From the NCBI RefSeq assembly GCF_030272615.1, contig NC_081411.1, forward strand, positions 215,891,154-215,955,153: DNA of 64,000 nt. The letters run 5' to 3'. Position numbers and translations under genes: made by a program. Under the pieces are notes generated by a model. That model was not told the origin of the DNA and ran no database searches. It worked only from the letters and a program-made list of their open reading frames with translations. Position 1 is the stretch's first letter, and every line of letters starts with the position of its first letter. This stretch comes from Cryptomeria japonica (Eukaryota; Streptophyta; Pinopsida; Cupressales; Cupressaceae). Positions 32,432 to 43,584 of this stretch are shown one piece after another.

Positions 32432-34507
32432 CTTGTGTATTTTTTACTAAGATGCAACCTGCATTTGGTTCTTAATTTGCCTCATGTGAGCCATCAATCT
32501 ACTCAATTGCATGCATTAAATACAAGCTACTTTGGTTTCAGTTTTGAATTGTATCTATAACGACTCATCAATATATCCTTTCCTGATGAATTACTCCCTT
32601 AGCGCCATCGACAATATTTCATTCCTTAATTCGCTTTATTTTTTATCGGTGTGTGTCTTCTCGAGCCTTCCATCAGGTATCGGCATAACCTTGAATAGTC
32701 TCTGCCGATAGTTACTTTTTCCTTGATGAATCTCTTGCTCTATTGTTTCTATTGAGCGTCAAGATAGCTTGAAATGTTACAACCTGATCTCTTTAAGTTT
32801 TACTGATGACTAAGGCTTCTCTCCCTATCAGTGTAAGTCTTACCGATAGCCTTATCGACTATCGACAAGACAACAATTTACATGTTCCGATAGCGAAAGT
32901 CACACCGATGATACTTTAGTAATGACTCGGTCGGTGTATATCCTATTGATGTGTCTATCAGGTATCAGGATAAATCCTATCTGCTTTTAGTGATAGTTAA
33001 TCACTTCCCAATGACCTTTGGCTTTGCTAGGGTGCTTTCTTTGGGGTAAGCTACACTGATGGTTTGATTTGCAGACTTGTGGAGTTCTAATAGACTTCTT
33101 CCATTTCTCTTCCAATTCTAGGCATCCATACTTAAATATATCCATACTCTCTTGTTTCTTAAAGAAAATGGAGAAATAAATGGTACTAATATTAAGAAGC
33201 TACATACTCATCATAAGTAATGAGAACTAAACAAGCTTGTCAAGCTTGAAATCAATGTATAAGGCTAACTGTGCCATTTTGTCAAAAGTTGTCAAGTAGT
33301 CCTATTCAGCTCCTGATTGTTCAAATAATATAAATGTACCCATGGAAGGGTAATAAAGGTTTAATATGTTATTTTGAGTCCATCCTAAGGTTTTCAAAGT
33401 ATCTAAGTAATGTTTAGTGGTCATTCATGTTAAAAGGCAAAAGTTGTCAAGGTGTCACTAAAAAGTTGTAATGCAACAATGCATAAAATTTTGTCAAACT
33501 GTACATTTCGGTTTTAGGGATAGTTGGAACAATTATAGAACCATGAGAAGATATAAAATCCATCATTTATTTCGATTAAGTGTGTGTGACAGAGTTGGAG
33601 GAAAGTCTTGTAAGGCTAGATCAAATAAAGCCTCTGACTGTCACTTAATTCTGTAGAGTTGTGACAGTTATAGGTTTGTATATCAGCTTGAAAATAAAAC
33701 TTCCACGTAATTGTTTGTTGGATAAATAGGAAGGAAGTGTATTTCTATAATGTATTGGAAAATGTTTTTGATGAAGATTCAATGAGAAAATTGATATTTT
33801 GTTCAATACTTTTAACTGTTGTTTTTGACAGTCATGATTATTTGCTGCTTTAGATGTTTTTCCTAATAAGATTTGGATTGAATCCGGCCCCTAATAACCT
33901 ATTTGAGGTTGTAGAATGAAGAGTTATCTTTAATTCAAGACAGGTTTAAAGGTCATCCATAGATTATAAAGAAATTTCTAATGGTTTTTGTCAAAACTGT
34001 CATAAAACCTTTGTTGACAGGGTTGCAACAAAAGAATTGATTATCTCTTAATGTAAACGCTCAAGTTTCTTCATATTTTGGATTCTGATAGTCAATTCAA
34101 TTCTCTTTCATATGAAGTTGGTTTCATGTTTACTTCTTCATAAATTCATCATTCCTAAGTTGATTCTATTAGATGACACAATAAAAAGGTTTCTCTTTTT
34201 TTAAAACTCAAATATTTTTCAACTTGTCAAAATCAAGCTTCTTTTTTAGCCAAGAAAACAATCTAAATAAAATAGTCTTCATAATTGAAGAGAGTCTAAG
34301 TTTAAGTAACATTTGAACTTCTATATAACTAGTTCTAAGAAGACTTTCATACTTGCGATATCCTTTTGCGTACTTTGTGAAGGTTACACACCGAAGTTTC
34401 AATAGCCCAACTTTTTTGCGTGTGAAGAAAGACCATGTTAGAAAATATCAACGAAGACCAAAATAAGGAGACAATTGCTAGATTGTGGTCTAACTTGAAA
34501 AGAAAAG
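32432..34507. other. Non-coding; possible 5' part of the CACTA element
   Basis: No gene seen. 32620-33070 is rich in (T/A)CCGATAG and ATCGGT motifs on both strands. 33220-34040 has many AAGTTGTCAA / TTTTGTCAA motifs, which could be subterminal repeats of the CACTA element whose transposase starts near 34508. CACTAAAAAG at about 33457 is a weak candidate for its terminus. Confidence 0.35.
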
Positions 34508-34614
34508 GTGATAGGAAAATGTTATTGTCCCTGCAAAATTTGTAAGGGCTTAAAGACTAGAAGACTTCTAATCAAAACAACCAAGAAACATTGTAGGCAA
34601 CATGGTCACATTGA
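34508..34614 (+). pseudogene. CACTA (En/Spm) transposase, N-terminal piece
   Basis: It reads KCYCPCKICKGLKTRRLLIK then HCRQHGHIE, matching the cysteine-rich transposase-associated domain that begins plant TNP2-type proteins (CPCKxC...HL...G). It is cut by the LINE at 34614 and resumes in the same frame at 42627. The true start lies upstream and is not clear. CACTA transposases bind element ends and carry out cut-and-paste transposition. Confidence 0.7.
34599..34614 (+). repeat. LINE target-site duplication, left copy
   Basis: AACATGGTCACATTGA (16 bp) is repeated exactly at 42611-42626. The length is typical of LINE insertion by target-primed reverse transcription. Confidence 0.95.
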
Positions 34615-34710
34615 GGAGCGGGAGGAGCGGGAGCTCAAATTTCAAATTTCCATCAAGGTAGGAACCCTGGTTCCAATGGTGAGAGCAGCCAGATCAATGG
34701 TGCTGGTCCT

Positions 34711-36321
34711 ATGGATGATAAGGACAAGCCCTCGGACCTCCTAGTTCCGGTTGCTGACTCACAGTCCAGTGGTACTCTGTTTGCTGTGACAACGGATTCT
34801 TCAGGGCATTTGGGGGTAGGGTCCAATGGGGGGCCTATGCCACTTGTAGACTCCGTGGATAACGGGAGGGAGGGAAAAAAATGGTCTTCCCTTTTTGGAT
34901 CTAGAGCAACTGGTAAATCCTCCCTTCCTCTTGTTAAGAACATTTCTAACCCTTCTAGTGGTAAGTTTGCTATCTCCATCCTTGACCAGGTTCTAGACCA
35001 TAATATCAATAGTATGTCGAACTCCTTGGTAGGGAAGTTTATGGGTCCGCACCCAAATATTGAAGTTGTTAGGGCCTTTGTTAATTGAAAATGGGCACTT
35101 AAAGGAAATGTAGAGGTCTCGGCTCTTCCCAAAGGTCTTCTATCTTTCTCTTTTTTGTGTGAAGAAGATAAGGTTAAGATCTTGTGCGGGAGTCCCTAGA
35201 TGGTGGGAAAGACAGCCCTGGTTCTAAGAAAATGGCATCCGAAATTAAATATGAATGATTCTATTTTGGAGCAGGTTCCAGTGTGGATAAAACTCCTAGG
35301 ATTGCCTCTCGAGTATTGGGCAGAAAGCATCTTCTCTGGAATAGCAAGTTCTTTTGGTGAGCTGCTCTCTATTGACCCAGTCATTGCTTCAAAAAGAAGA
35401 TTAACCCATGCAAGGTTCTGTGTTGGAGTAGCCCCTGAGGTAGATATGCCAGAACAGATTGATCTAGTTTCAAAACTGGGAACCTAGAAGCAACATATAG
35501 AATATGAAACTATTCCTTTTGCTTGTTTCCATTGTAAGAAGGTAGGTCATTGGGCAAAATCTTGTCCGAAAAAGCAAAAGGCGGAGCCTAATCAGTTAAA
35601 ACCTCAGATTGAAAGCCAAAATATGCCAGAGAAAAGGGTATGGCAAGTTAAAAACATAGAAAATAAGGAAAAAAATCCAAATCGCTTTTAAGGAAGCCTC
35701 AAAGTCTATCCTCAGTCCCACTATTTAGGAGGTAGATAGGAATGAAACAACCAAAGCTAGTCCCATAAAAATTACATAAAAAATGGACTTGAATGATCAA
35801 AATGATCCTCCAAAAGCAAAAGATGAAGGGGTGGATGACACATATGAAAATCAGGAAGTAGAAGCTAGAGACTATCAACCGGAGGAAGGTGAGATCCCAG
35901 ATCCACAAGTTGAAAGAATAGACTCTTCTATAGCCATACCTAGTTTTGAAATACAAGAAGCCCAAAAGTGTGCAATTTTTGGATTGAGTCTTTCGGATTC
36001 GGAATAGCAAACATTATTTCAACTGAGTCCAGAACTCCTAAATGGGGTAATGAAGATAAAATTTCCAAAATCCTAACCAATCCAGAAGTGGCTCCTATGT
36101 CAGAAACGGAATGGAAGCAACCTAAACACAGGAGTAAGAAAGCAGCAACACCCTCGATATCCTTGATTAGGAAATCTTGCAGAATAGCTCAAGTTGATGT
36201 GGAATACGTCTCCTCTTCCCCAGGGAGACCATCTAATCACAAAGTTGGAGACATGGAGGCCAACAAGAACATAGCAGATGGAACTCAGAAAACTCTCAAG
36301 GAGCTAGGAATTGGTAAGTAA
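34711..36321 (+). pseudogene. LINE ORF1 (RNA-binding protein)
   Basis: The frame from 34711 has a Ser/Gly-rich start, then a DUF4283-like domain (SNSLVGKFMGPHPNIEVVRA, PVWIKLLGLPLEYWAESIF, HARFCVGVAPEVDMPEQID) and an intact CX2CX4HX4C knuckle (CFHCKKVGHWAKSC, 35524-35565), followed by an acidic/basic tail. ORF1 of L1 LINEs coats the RNA. In-frame stops lie at 35086 (TGA), 35198 (TAG, likely for Trp) and 35485 (TAG), with frameshifts between 35690 and 36000. It ends two bases before the ATG of ORF2. Confidence 0.85.
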
Positions 36322-36323
36322 CT

Positions 36324-39300
36324 ATGAAGATAATCTCTTGGAATTTAAGGGGTCTAAACAATCCCCATAAACATGATATTATTAGGAATATGATAAGAGA
36401 TAGCAATCCTAACATTTTTCTCATTCAAGAAACCAAAATGAGTAGAGAAAAAGTTGAATCTTTGAAGTTTTTCAAAAATGGTAAAATTAGTGGGGAAGTT
36501 CTGAGGGTGCTTCTGGAGGCATTGCAACCATCTAGAATCTTAACACTGTTAAAGGCCAGGTCATTATTCAAGAAGGTAATTTTTCTTGTATTAAATTTGA
36601 GCATCTTAAAGATGGTTTTTCATGGGTTCTCACAAACATTTATGCTCCTAATACCTTAAAGGCTAGAAACTCTTTTTGGAAAAGGATAAAATAGGCTAGG
36701 GAAAGTTTCAAAAATCTAAGTTGGATGGTTATGGGGGATTTCAATACGCCTTTAAAAGAAGAGGAAAAATTTGGAGGTAGCCCGCCTCAGTTGGAAAGTA
36801 GAATGGCTCTCATGGATTTTATTAATTTTCTAGCTCCTAATGATTTGGAGATACAGGGTTGTAATTTCACATGGACAAATAGAAGAAATGGTAATGACCT
36901 TATTCAAGTGCGCCTTGACCGAACTCTTATTTATGATGATTGGTACAGTCAGTATTTCTGTTCTTTATCTGCACATATTCGGGTTGGTTCTGATCACTTT
37001 CTAATTACTTTTAATGTTGATTTGATCAATAGAAGAAAAAACTATCCCTTTAGATTTGAAAAAATGTGGACTCTTCACCCTGATATTAAAAAGTATATTA
37101 AAAAATGGTGGAGTATCCAAATTGAGGGAATGACAATGTTCAAAGTGGTTAAGAAGCTCAAAAGTGTGAAGGACAACATCCGAATCTGGAATAAGAACAT
37201 CTTTGGGAATATATTTGAGGCTAAGAGTAAAATTCAGGAAAACCTAAAAGAGATACAGGACCAGATCCAAAAGGATGGTTTTAGTACTGTTTCTATTAGT
37301 GAGGAGAATGAGATTCTTAAGAAATACCATGATATTATTACTAAAGAGGAAATGTTCTGGAAGCAGAGATCGAGATGCAAATGGCTCAAGGAAGGAGACA
37401 GGAATACAAAATTCTTCCATATGTCAACTATCAAACATAAAGCTGCCAACAGGATGAACAAGTTAGTTGTGGACAGTGGGGAGTTGGTCAAGGAAGATGA
37501 AATAAGGAATGAAGCTAAGAGGTATTTCTTGGACCTCCTTTCAAGGGATCAAAGTCTGGATGCTGAAGCTCAGTCCTCTTTTCTTCAGAACATTCCTCAT
37601 CTCATTGATGCCCAAAATAATGTTTTTCTCTCTTCCATTCCTTCCACCTTAGAAATTAAAAATGCTATTTTCTCCTTTGATGGAAACAAAGCTCTTGGTC
37701 CTGATGGCTTCCCAATGCTCTTTTTTCAAGAGTTCTGGGACATTATCGGGACTAATGTTGCTAATGGGTTAAGGAATTCTTTGGGGCTAGAAAACTCTTG
37801 AAGGAAATAAATGGTATTTTTATTGCTCTTATCCCCAAGATTCAAGGTGCTGATTCTCTGGACAAGTTCAGACCTATTAGCCTCTACAATTCCTTTTACA
37901 AGATCATATCTAAGGTCCTGACCTATAGACTCTTGTCTATTCTCCTGGCTTTTATAAAACACCAGCAAAATGGGTTTGTTCCTGGAAGACAAATTCTTGA
38001 TTCCATTATTACTGTTCATGAGAATATCCACTCTCTTGTTAAAGCGAAGAAGCAGGGTCTTATCCTTAAGCTAGATCTCTCCAAAGCCTATGATAGGGTG
38101 GACTGGTCTCTTCTACAGAAAGTCCTCACTACTTTTGGGTTTGCCCCAAGAGTTGTGGATCTTTTATCCCAACTTAACACTATTGCGTCCTTTGCTGTTC
38201 TTGTCAATGGTTCTCCTTCAACCTTTTTCCAAGCTTTGAGAGGTCTTAGGCAAGGAGATCCTATCTCCCCCATCCTATTCATTATTATGGCAGAATGCTT
38301 TGGATGGACCATGGAAAATTTGGTGCAGATAGGATCCTTTAAGGGTCTCCAACCTTCTTCTGCTGACCTTATTTGTTCACACCAACAACTTGTTGATGAT
38401 ACAATAATTATGGGGGATTCAAGCATCTTAGAAGCTAAAGTTCTGAAGAATACCTTGTGTAAATATGCTTCTGCAATGGGGCAGCTTATTAACTGGGCCG
38501 AAAGTGATCTCTTTTTCATTAACACTCCAGAGAGAAGACAACAAAGGATCAACAGAATTCTGGAGTGTAAGATTGTTGACCTGCCTACTACCTACCTTGG
38601 TCTCCCCATGGGGATTGCCCCTCTTGACTCCTATTGGAGTTCGCTTTTTGATAAATTTCACAAAAAACTTGCAGGTTGGAAAGGGGCTCTCTTAAGTCAA
38701 GCTGGTAAGCTCCTTCTTCTTAAGGCTACTCTTCAAAGTATCCCCATTTATGCTCTTAGCTTATTCAGAATTCCAGTCAAGTATGCTGAAGCTATTGAGA
38801 AAATTCAAAGAAGATTCCTATGGTCTGAGGTGGAGGAAAAGCAAAGAATGTCCTTGGTGGCATGGGATAAGGTCTGCAAACCAAAAAGCAAAGGTGGTGT
38901 AGGGCTTAGGAGGATTCGCACTTTAAATGAAGCTCTCTTGTCAAAACAAGTTTGGAGATGGTTTAACTCTGATTCTGAATGGTGCAAAATTTGGAGAAGT
39001 AAGTATTCTCTTCTATCCTCTTCTCTATCTTCTTTTCTTAATCGGATCTTAGTATAAATGGATCTCATATCTGGAACCATGTTTCTAAATGTAAAGAGTT
39101 GATTGCTAAAGGTGTGACATGGAAACTTGGAAATGGTAGAAAAGTGAGATTCTGGGAGGATCCCTGGCTTTTTGACAAACCCCTAATGGATTTCTATGAG
39201 TGGGCTTCCCATGCCCCCTCTTGTATTGGCTCTTTTGGTACCTTAGTGGCAGATTACTGGGATGGGAACAACTGGCAGAACATTGATAGTATTCATCCCA

Positions 39301-40511
39301 GTCTCTCCAAGCTCAAAACCCAACTGCCTGCTATTTGGCTGAATAAGGAAGAGGATTCCTTGATTTGGAGATATAACCCCAAGGGTACCTTTACTGTATC
39401 TTCAATGTATTGTATCCTCTCCCCCTCCCCTCCTATGAATCCTTTCTGGTCTAAAGCCTGGTTAAAAGGGCTAACTCCTAAAATCAATATGTTCTTCTGG
39501 ACTATTCTCCAAAATAAGATCCTTATTATTGACAACCTTAAATGCAGAGGTTTTGCCCTTCCAAATAGGTGTGTGTTGTGCTTTCAAGAGGAAGAGTCAG
39601 TGGACCATCTTGCCCTCCACTGTTCTTTCTCAACCTCTATTTGGGAAAGCTTCCTCAAAAGCTTTAGTCTTGCTTGGGTGTTTCCTAGTAACATCAGAGA
39701 TTTGTTCTCTTCCTGGCAAATTCATTAGACCAACTCTTTTCTGAGGTGTATATGGCAGCTCTCTCTACCTCACATTCTGTGGGGTCTTTAGAAGGAAAGA
39801 AACAATTGAATTTTCAGGGATGTGTCCTTAAATCAAGACATTGTTTTTCAAAAAATTTAAAGGGCTATTCAGGAAAATATGGGAACTATGGAGGTCTCTT
39901 GTTACTCAAACAACTCTTTGGAGTCAAATATCTTAAGAGCCTAGAATATGAAGATCATTGATGGTCATAATATCAGCCACAATAAAAGGCTTGAAGTTAA
40001 ATGACAAACCCCTCTCCATGGTTGGCTTAAAATCAATTTTGATGGAGCAGCCAAAGGAAATCCAGGTCCTTCAAGCTATGGAGCTATTCTCAGAGACAAC
40101 CGAGGCATTTGCAAAGGTATGGTTGTTGTCCCTATTGGAATTCAAACCAATCATAAGGTGGAAGCTATGACAGCCCTTCAAGGCATTATTCTAGCCAAAA
40201 AATGGAACTGTACCCATCTCTGGATCGAAGGGGATTCCAATAATATTATTAAGTGTCTCAATGGGACCTCTCAGCCCTCTTGGTCAATCCACAATATAAT
40301 GTTTTCTACCATTGACATCATCAGAACCTTCAAAAAATGCCACATATCCCATATATATCGGGAGGCCAACTGTTTTGCTGATTGGGCTGCAAACGTGGCG
40401 GTGAAGAATGATACAATTATCACATGGACAAGTGAGAGTGGTCTTCCCGGAGATGTAAGACAAATCATAATAAATGAAAGATATCGAAGTACCCCAAAGA
40501 ATCTTGATTGA
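36324..40511 (+). pseudogene. LINE ORF2: endonuclease, reverse transcriptase, zf-RVT, RNase H
   Basis: MKIISWNLRGLNNP opens an AP-type endonuclease that keeps Asn, Glu (IQETKM), Asp-Asn (MGDFNTPL) and GSDHF. RT follows: KFRPISLYNSFYKIISKVL, NGFVPGRQILDSI, LDLSKAYDRVDW, GLRQGDPISPILF and the catalytic pair in QQLVDDTIIMG (GATGAT 38395-38400; usual FADD). Then a zinc-binding zf-RVT (CRGFALPNRCVLC) and RNase H with INFDGAAKGNPGPSSYG, HKVEAMTAL, IEGDSNNI and FADWAAN, so all four acidic residues remain. ORF2 nicks the target and copies the RNA. Frameshifts near 36498, 37790 and 39057 and stops at about 36535, 36692 and several at 39727-40000 inactivate it. The RNase H end places it among RNase H-bearing plant L1 elements. 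Confidence 0.93.
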
Positions 40512-40722
40512 CAAGGCAATTATGATATGTACTGAAGTAAACACTTCGAGTTACTTCGATAATGAGGGAATTACTCATTATAACATCAAAGTTAGCAGAA
40601 CGTGCATTATAACTTGTCAAATTATTAATGCTACGCACGTTTTCTGGGCTTTTTTTTTAGTTTTGAAAAGCTTTTTGTTTCATCAACTCTGTAACCTGAA
40701 CTTGACTGTGAGAAATGACACC

Positions 40723-42447
40723 ATGGGCAGAAATAGGAGAAGATATGAGCCGGGAAGTTGCAAGGAGTGGAAACAGAAAGAAGAGGTGTGGGAAATTTTG
40801 CAGAAGGGTGGTCTTTCGAGCTTCCTTGAGAGACTCCATGGCCGTGATGGAAAGATAACCAGCTTCTTCTGCAAAAATTGGAAGAAGGGCAAGCTTAAAA
40901 TGGGCGACCAACTGGTGGAAATTGACGAAGAGTTAATAGCTAAAGCTACGGGACTCAAAAGGGAGGGCTGCAATTTCTACAGAGACAGGAAGGTCAGTAG
41001 GGAAGCCATTGAAAGGTACCTGGTCATAGAGAAAGAGAAGAAAAGACTGGTAAAGTTGAGCAAAACCTATTACCCACCTAGGGCTTTTGCAAATCTCTGG
41101 CGGGAAATTCTCTTTGTTTTAATGAGGTATATAACTCTAGATGGCAGGTTTACGAAAGTATATGGATATCGCTTTGTCCTCTTAAATCATTTTAGGCATA
41201 ACGATAAGGTGAATTTCCCTTACTTCTTGCTCTATTCTATGAATGCATCCCTAAAAGCATATAAAGAAAATCCTCAGGATGACACTGCAATGCACCAGGG
41301 ACTTATGGTCCTCATTTATGATCATCTAAAGGCCAATAAAATCAATCGAATCCAGCTCTCTGTGGATTCGGAAGAAGAAATGTCTGATTCTGATTTCTCA
41401 GAGGAGGAGGATTTAGATAATGTTTCCTCAACTGAAAATGACGAAAGCTCTTACGACTCAGAGTATGAGAGGAGCAAGAAGAGGAAATCAAGACCCTCTT
41501 CTTCTAAGAGTAAAAAACCCCAAAGCAAACCCTTGATTAGTATTTCTTCAGAAGAAGAGGACTCTGATTTCTCTGAGGAGAAGAAGAACCCTAAGGGAGT
41601 GCTGAAGGAAAAAAGTAAAATCCAAGCCCAACCCAAGAAGAAGCAAAAGAAAATAGAGGAGATTGGCAAAGATCTGGAGGACACAGGAAAGGAACCGGAA
41701 GAGGACAAGCAAACAAGAACCCTGGAAGCTGATCAAAGCCTGGAGATGGAGACTATGGAGGAGACCCTCAGGGTCGCTGACACTATTTCTACCCTCCATA
41801 TTGATAAAGATGAACAAATAACCCCTGGTAAAGTTACTCCTTCTCTTGGTCCTCACCCCGAGGCCTTGAAGGGTTTTATGAAAACCATTCAATGGCTTAT
41901 TGATGGGAATAAGAATACTGTGGATGAATACAAAAAACTCTGCAATAGAGTCATGATCCTAGAGACCATTAACATTGGAGAGGGGAACACTATGGCCAAT
42001 TATATCGAAGATTTGAAGAACACAATTGCCAAAGTGGAAGACATCAGAGATGCCTTTAATCCCCGGTTTGAGAAAATTGAAAAGGAGATACAGGATAGAA
42101 AAACCCTGGAGGAAACTAGTGAAAAAACGCTCTCGAATACAGTTGCCAAAGTGGACAAGATAGAGGAGTGCCTCAAGAACATTGCGGAGCAGAGTCTTAG
42201 CATTCTAAAAATCTCAACCAACAACACCCATACCCTCATCAGCAAGCTCGATGATGAAAAGGAAACCCAAGAAATTGACCTAAATGCAGAAGGAACCGGG
42301 GAAGCCCAAGGTCCCAGAACTCGCACCCGTGGAAAGAGGAAGGAAAAGAAAGTGAATAAGGACTTGGAGGAGCTAAAAGAAGTTGGGGTGACCTATGATG
42401 AGCTGGTGACTAAGGCAGAGGATCTGCTGAACAAAATTACTATGTAG
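40723..42447 (+). CDS. LINE ORF3, intact protein of unknown function (574 aa)
   Basis: The open frame reaches back to 40474, overlapping ORF2, but I choose ATG 40723 because ACACCATGGG fits a good plant start context and the protein becomes orderly there (MGRNRRRYEPGSCKEWKQKE). Residues 1-205 are globular and basic (EIDEELIAKATGLKREGCNF, YYPPRAFANLWREILFVLM, HNDKVNFPYFLLYSMNASLK). Residues 210-340 are Ser/Glu/Lys-rich with acidic SEEED blocks and a KKRKSRPSSSKSKK nuclear-signal-like run. The rest is largely coiled coil, then TRTRGKRKEKK. It has no RT, nuclease or knuckle motif. It lies downstream of RNase H and inside the element's TSDs. It has no stop or frameshift, unlike ORF1 and ORF2. The globular part resembles unnamed plant transposon-borne domains. 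Function unknown. Confidence 0.72.
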   Translation: MGRNRRRYEPGSCKEWKQKEEVWEILQKGGLSSFLERLHGRDGKITSFFCKNWKKGKLKMGDQLVEIDEELIAKATGLKREGCNFYRDRKVSREAIERYLVIEKEKKRLVKLSKTYYPPRAFANLWREILFVLMRYITLDGRFTKVYGYRFVLLNHFRHNDKVNFPYFLLYSMNASLKAYKENPQDDTAMHQGLMVLIYDHLKANKINRIQLSVDSEEEMSDSDFSEEEDLDNVSSTENDESSYDSEYERSKKRKSRPSSSKSKKPQSKPLISISSEEEDSDFSEEKKNPKGVLKEKSKIQAQPKKKQKKIEEIGKDLEDTGKEPEEDKQTRTLEADQSLEMETMEETLRVADTISTLHIDKDEQITPGKVTPSLGPHPEALKGFMKTIQWLIDGNKNTVDEYKKLCNRVMILETINIGEGNTMANYIEDLKNTIAKVEDIRDAFNPRFEKIEKEIQDRKTLEETSEKTLSNTVAKVDKIEECLKNIAEQSLSILKISTNNTHTLISKLDDEKETQEIDLNAEGTGEAQGPRTRTRGKRKEKKVNKDLEELKEVGVTYDELVTKAEDLLNKITM

Positions 42448-42610
42448 TGTCTCCTTGGGTTCTTTGCTATTTTTTGTTGTTTAGCTGTTTTTTCTGTTCA
42501 CTGGTTTTTTGGACCAGTCGCTTTGTATAAGGACTCTATTTTCTCAACTTTTTATTTTATCTATGTTGTAATGGTTTCGGGTCCTTAAAATCTATTTTTC
42601 AATCAATCAG

Positions 42611-42626
42611 AACATGGTCACATTGA
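42611..42626 (+). repeat. LINE target-site duplication, right copy
   Basis: Second AACATGGTCACATTGA. The CACTA reading frame resumes directly after it. Confidence 0.95.
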
Positions 42627-43584
42627 AGGGGGACATGATTATCATCCATTGGTAAGTTGTTCATTATATCATTTTAACAATTTATATACATAATAAATCA
42701 CTTCATGATGAGATCATGATCATGGTTTATTTATGTTGACCATTTTTATATAGGTCGAGCTCCCCAGGGCACATGATATGGACCAACACAACCTAGAGAA
42801 TATGTTATTCAAAGTGAAGGAACATGGAGGTGTGAATATCAAAGCTGAAGATAATGATCCCATGGAAGATGAAGATCATGCGCTAGAAAACACAATTGAA
42901 GATGATGGTACAAATACATTGATCTATGATACATTTAGTATTGGTGCAGCCGATCATGATGATCAAGATGAGTTTGATGTTGTTCATGATTTACCTATAC
43001 TTGAGAAGGCATATGGGCCCCTTTATGAAGGCTCCCAAACAACTCTTCTCTCTGCTCTATTGTTGTTGGTGAACTTCAAGGTTATGTATGGTTTATCCAA
43101 CATAAAAATCTCACGTATGTTTTGATTAAGTAAAAACAAGTTTTTGAAAGGAACCCGAACCTTTTACATAACAAGAAATAGATAAAGCATTAAAGCAGAA
43201 AAAAATCGTGCCTGATCACCCAAACAAACTCACGTATGTTAAGGTATGTCATATATGTCATTATAGTTAATAAAGGGTGAATCATGTACCATTAATATTC
43301 TTTATATTAATAAATTAATATTCTATAGATTGATAGGTGATTTTTTGTTACCACCATCAAATATTCTACCTCACTCATACTGAGAATTATCTTCCATTCT
43401 GAAAGATATTGGAATGGAGTATCAAGCAATAGATGCTTGTCCCAATGATCATATTATATATCATAAACAACACGAATTTTCAACAGAATGTCCTAAATGT
43501 CATATCAGTAGATATCAAATAGATCAAATAACAAAAAAGGTGCCTCAAAAGGTTCTTTGTTATATTCCCATCATTCCACGTATG
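42627..43584 (+). pseudogene. CACTA (TNP2-type) transposase, middle piece
   Basis: It continues from the LINE site: GGHDYHPL, a likely GT-AG intron at 42652-42753 (GTAAGTTG...TATATAG), then VELPRAHDMDQHNLENMLFK, an acidic linker and LLSALLLLVNFKVMYGLSNI. After a messy stretch (a second intron or decay at about 43240-43330) comes LLPPSNILPHSY, stop, ELSSILKDIGMEYQAIDACP, then CPKCHISRYQ and VLCYIPIIPRM. The YxxIDACPND...CPxCxxSRY...R-fPiiPRm order is diagnostic of the TNP2 family. It is interrupted at 43584 by the Gypsy LTR. An in-frame TGA at about 43380 shows decay. Confidence 0.85.

Larger units (their letters stand above)
34615..42610 (+). mobile_element. L1-type LINE with three ORFs (8.0 kb)
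   Basis: A full insertion bounded by a 16-bp duplication inside the CACTA transposase. The order is ORF1 (DUF4283 and zinc knuckle), ORF2 (endonuclease, RT, zf-RVT, RNase H), then an extra downstream ORF3. The 5' end starts GGAGCGGGAGGAGCGGGAGC. The 3' UTR is 42448-42610 and ends TTTTTCAATCAATCAG instead of poly(A). ORF1 and ORF2 are broken; ORF3 is open. Length and the intact 5' ORF1 suggest a near-full-length copy. Confidence 0.93.

Noticed and set aside
33457-33466. CACTAAAAAG as the definite CACTA terminus
   Set aside because: Only the CACTA core matches; no inverted partner or 3-bp duplication can be seen in the window, so it is mentioned only as weak.
34653-35132. 159-codon minus-strand ORF opposite LINE ORF1
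   Set aside because: Shadow of ORF1, which has DUF4283 and zinc-knuckle features on the plus strand.
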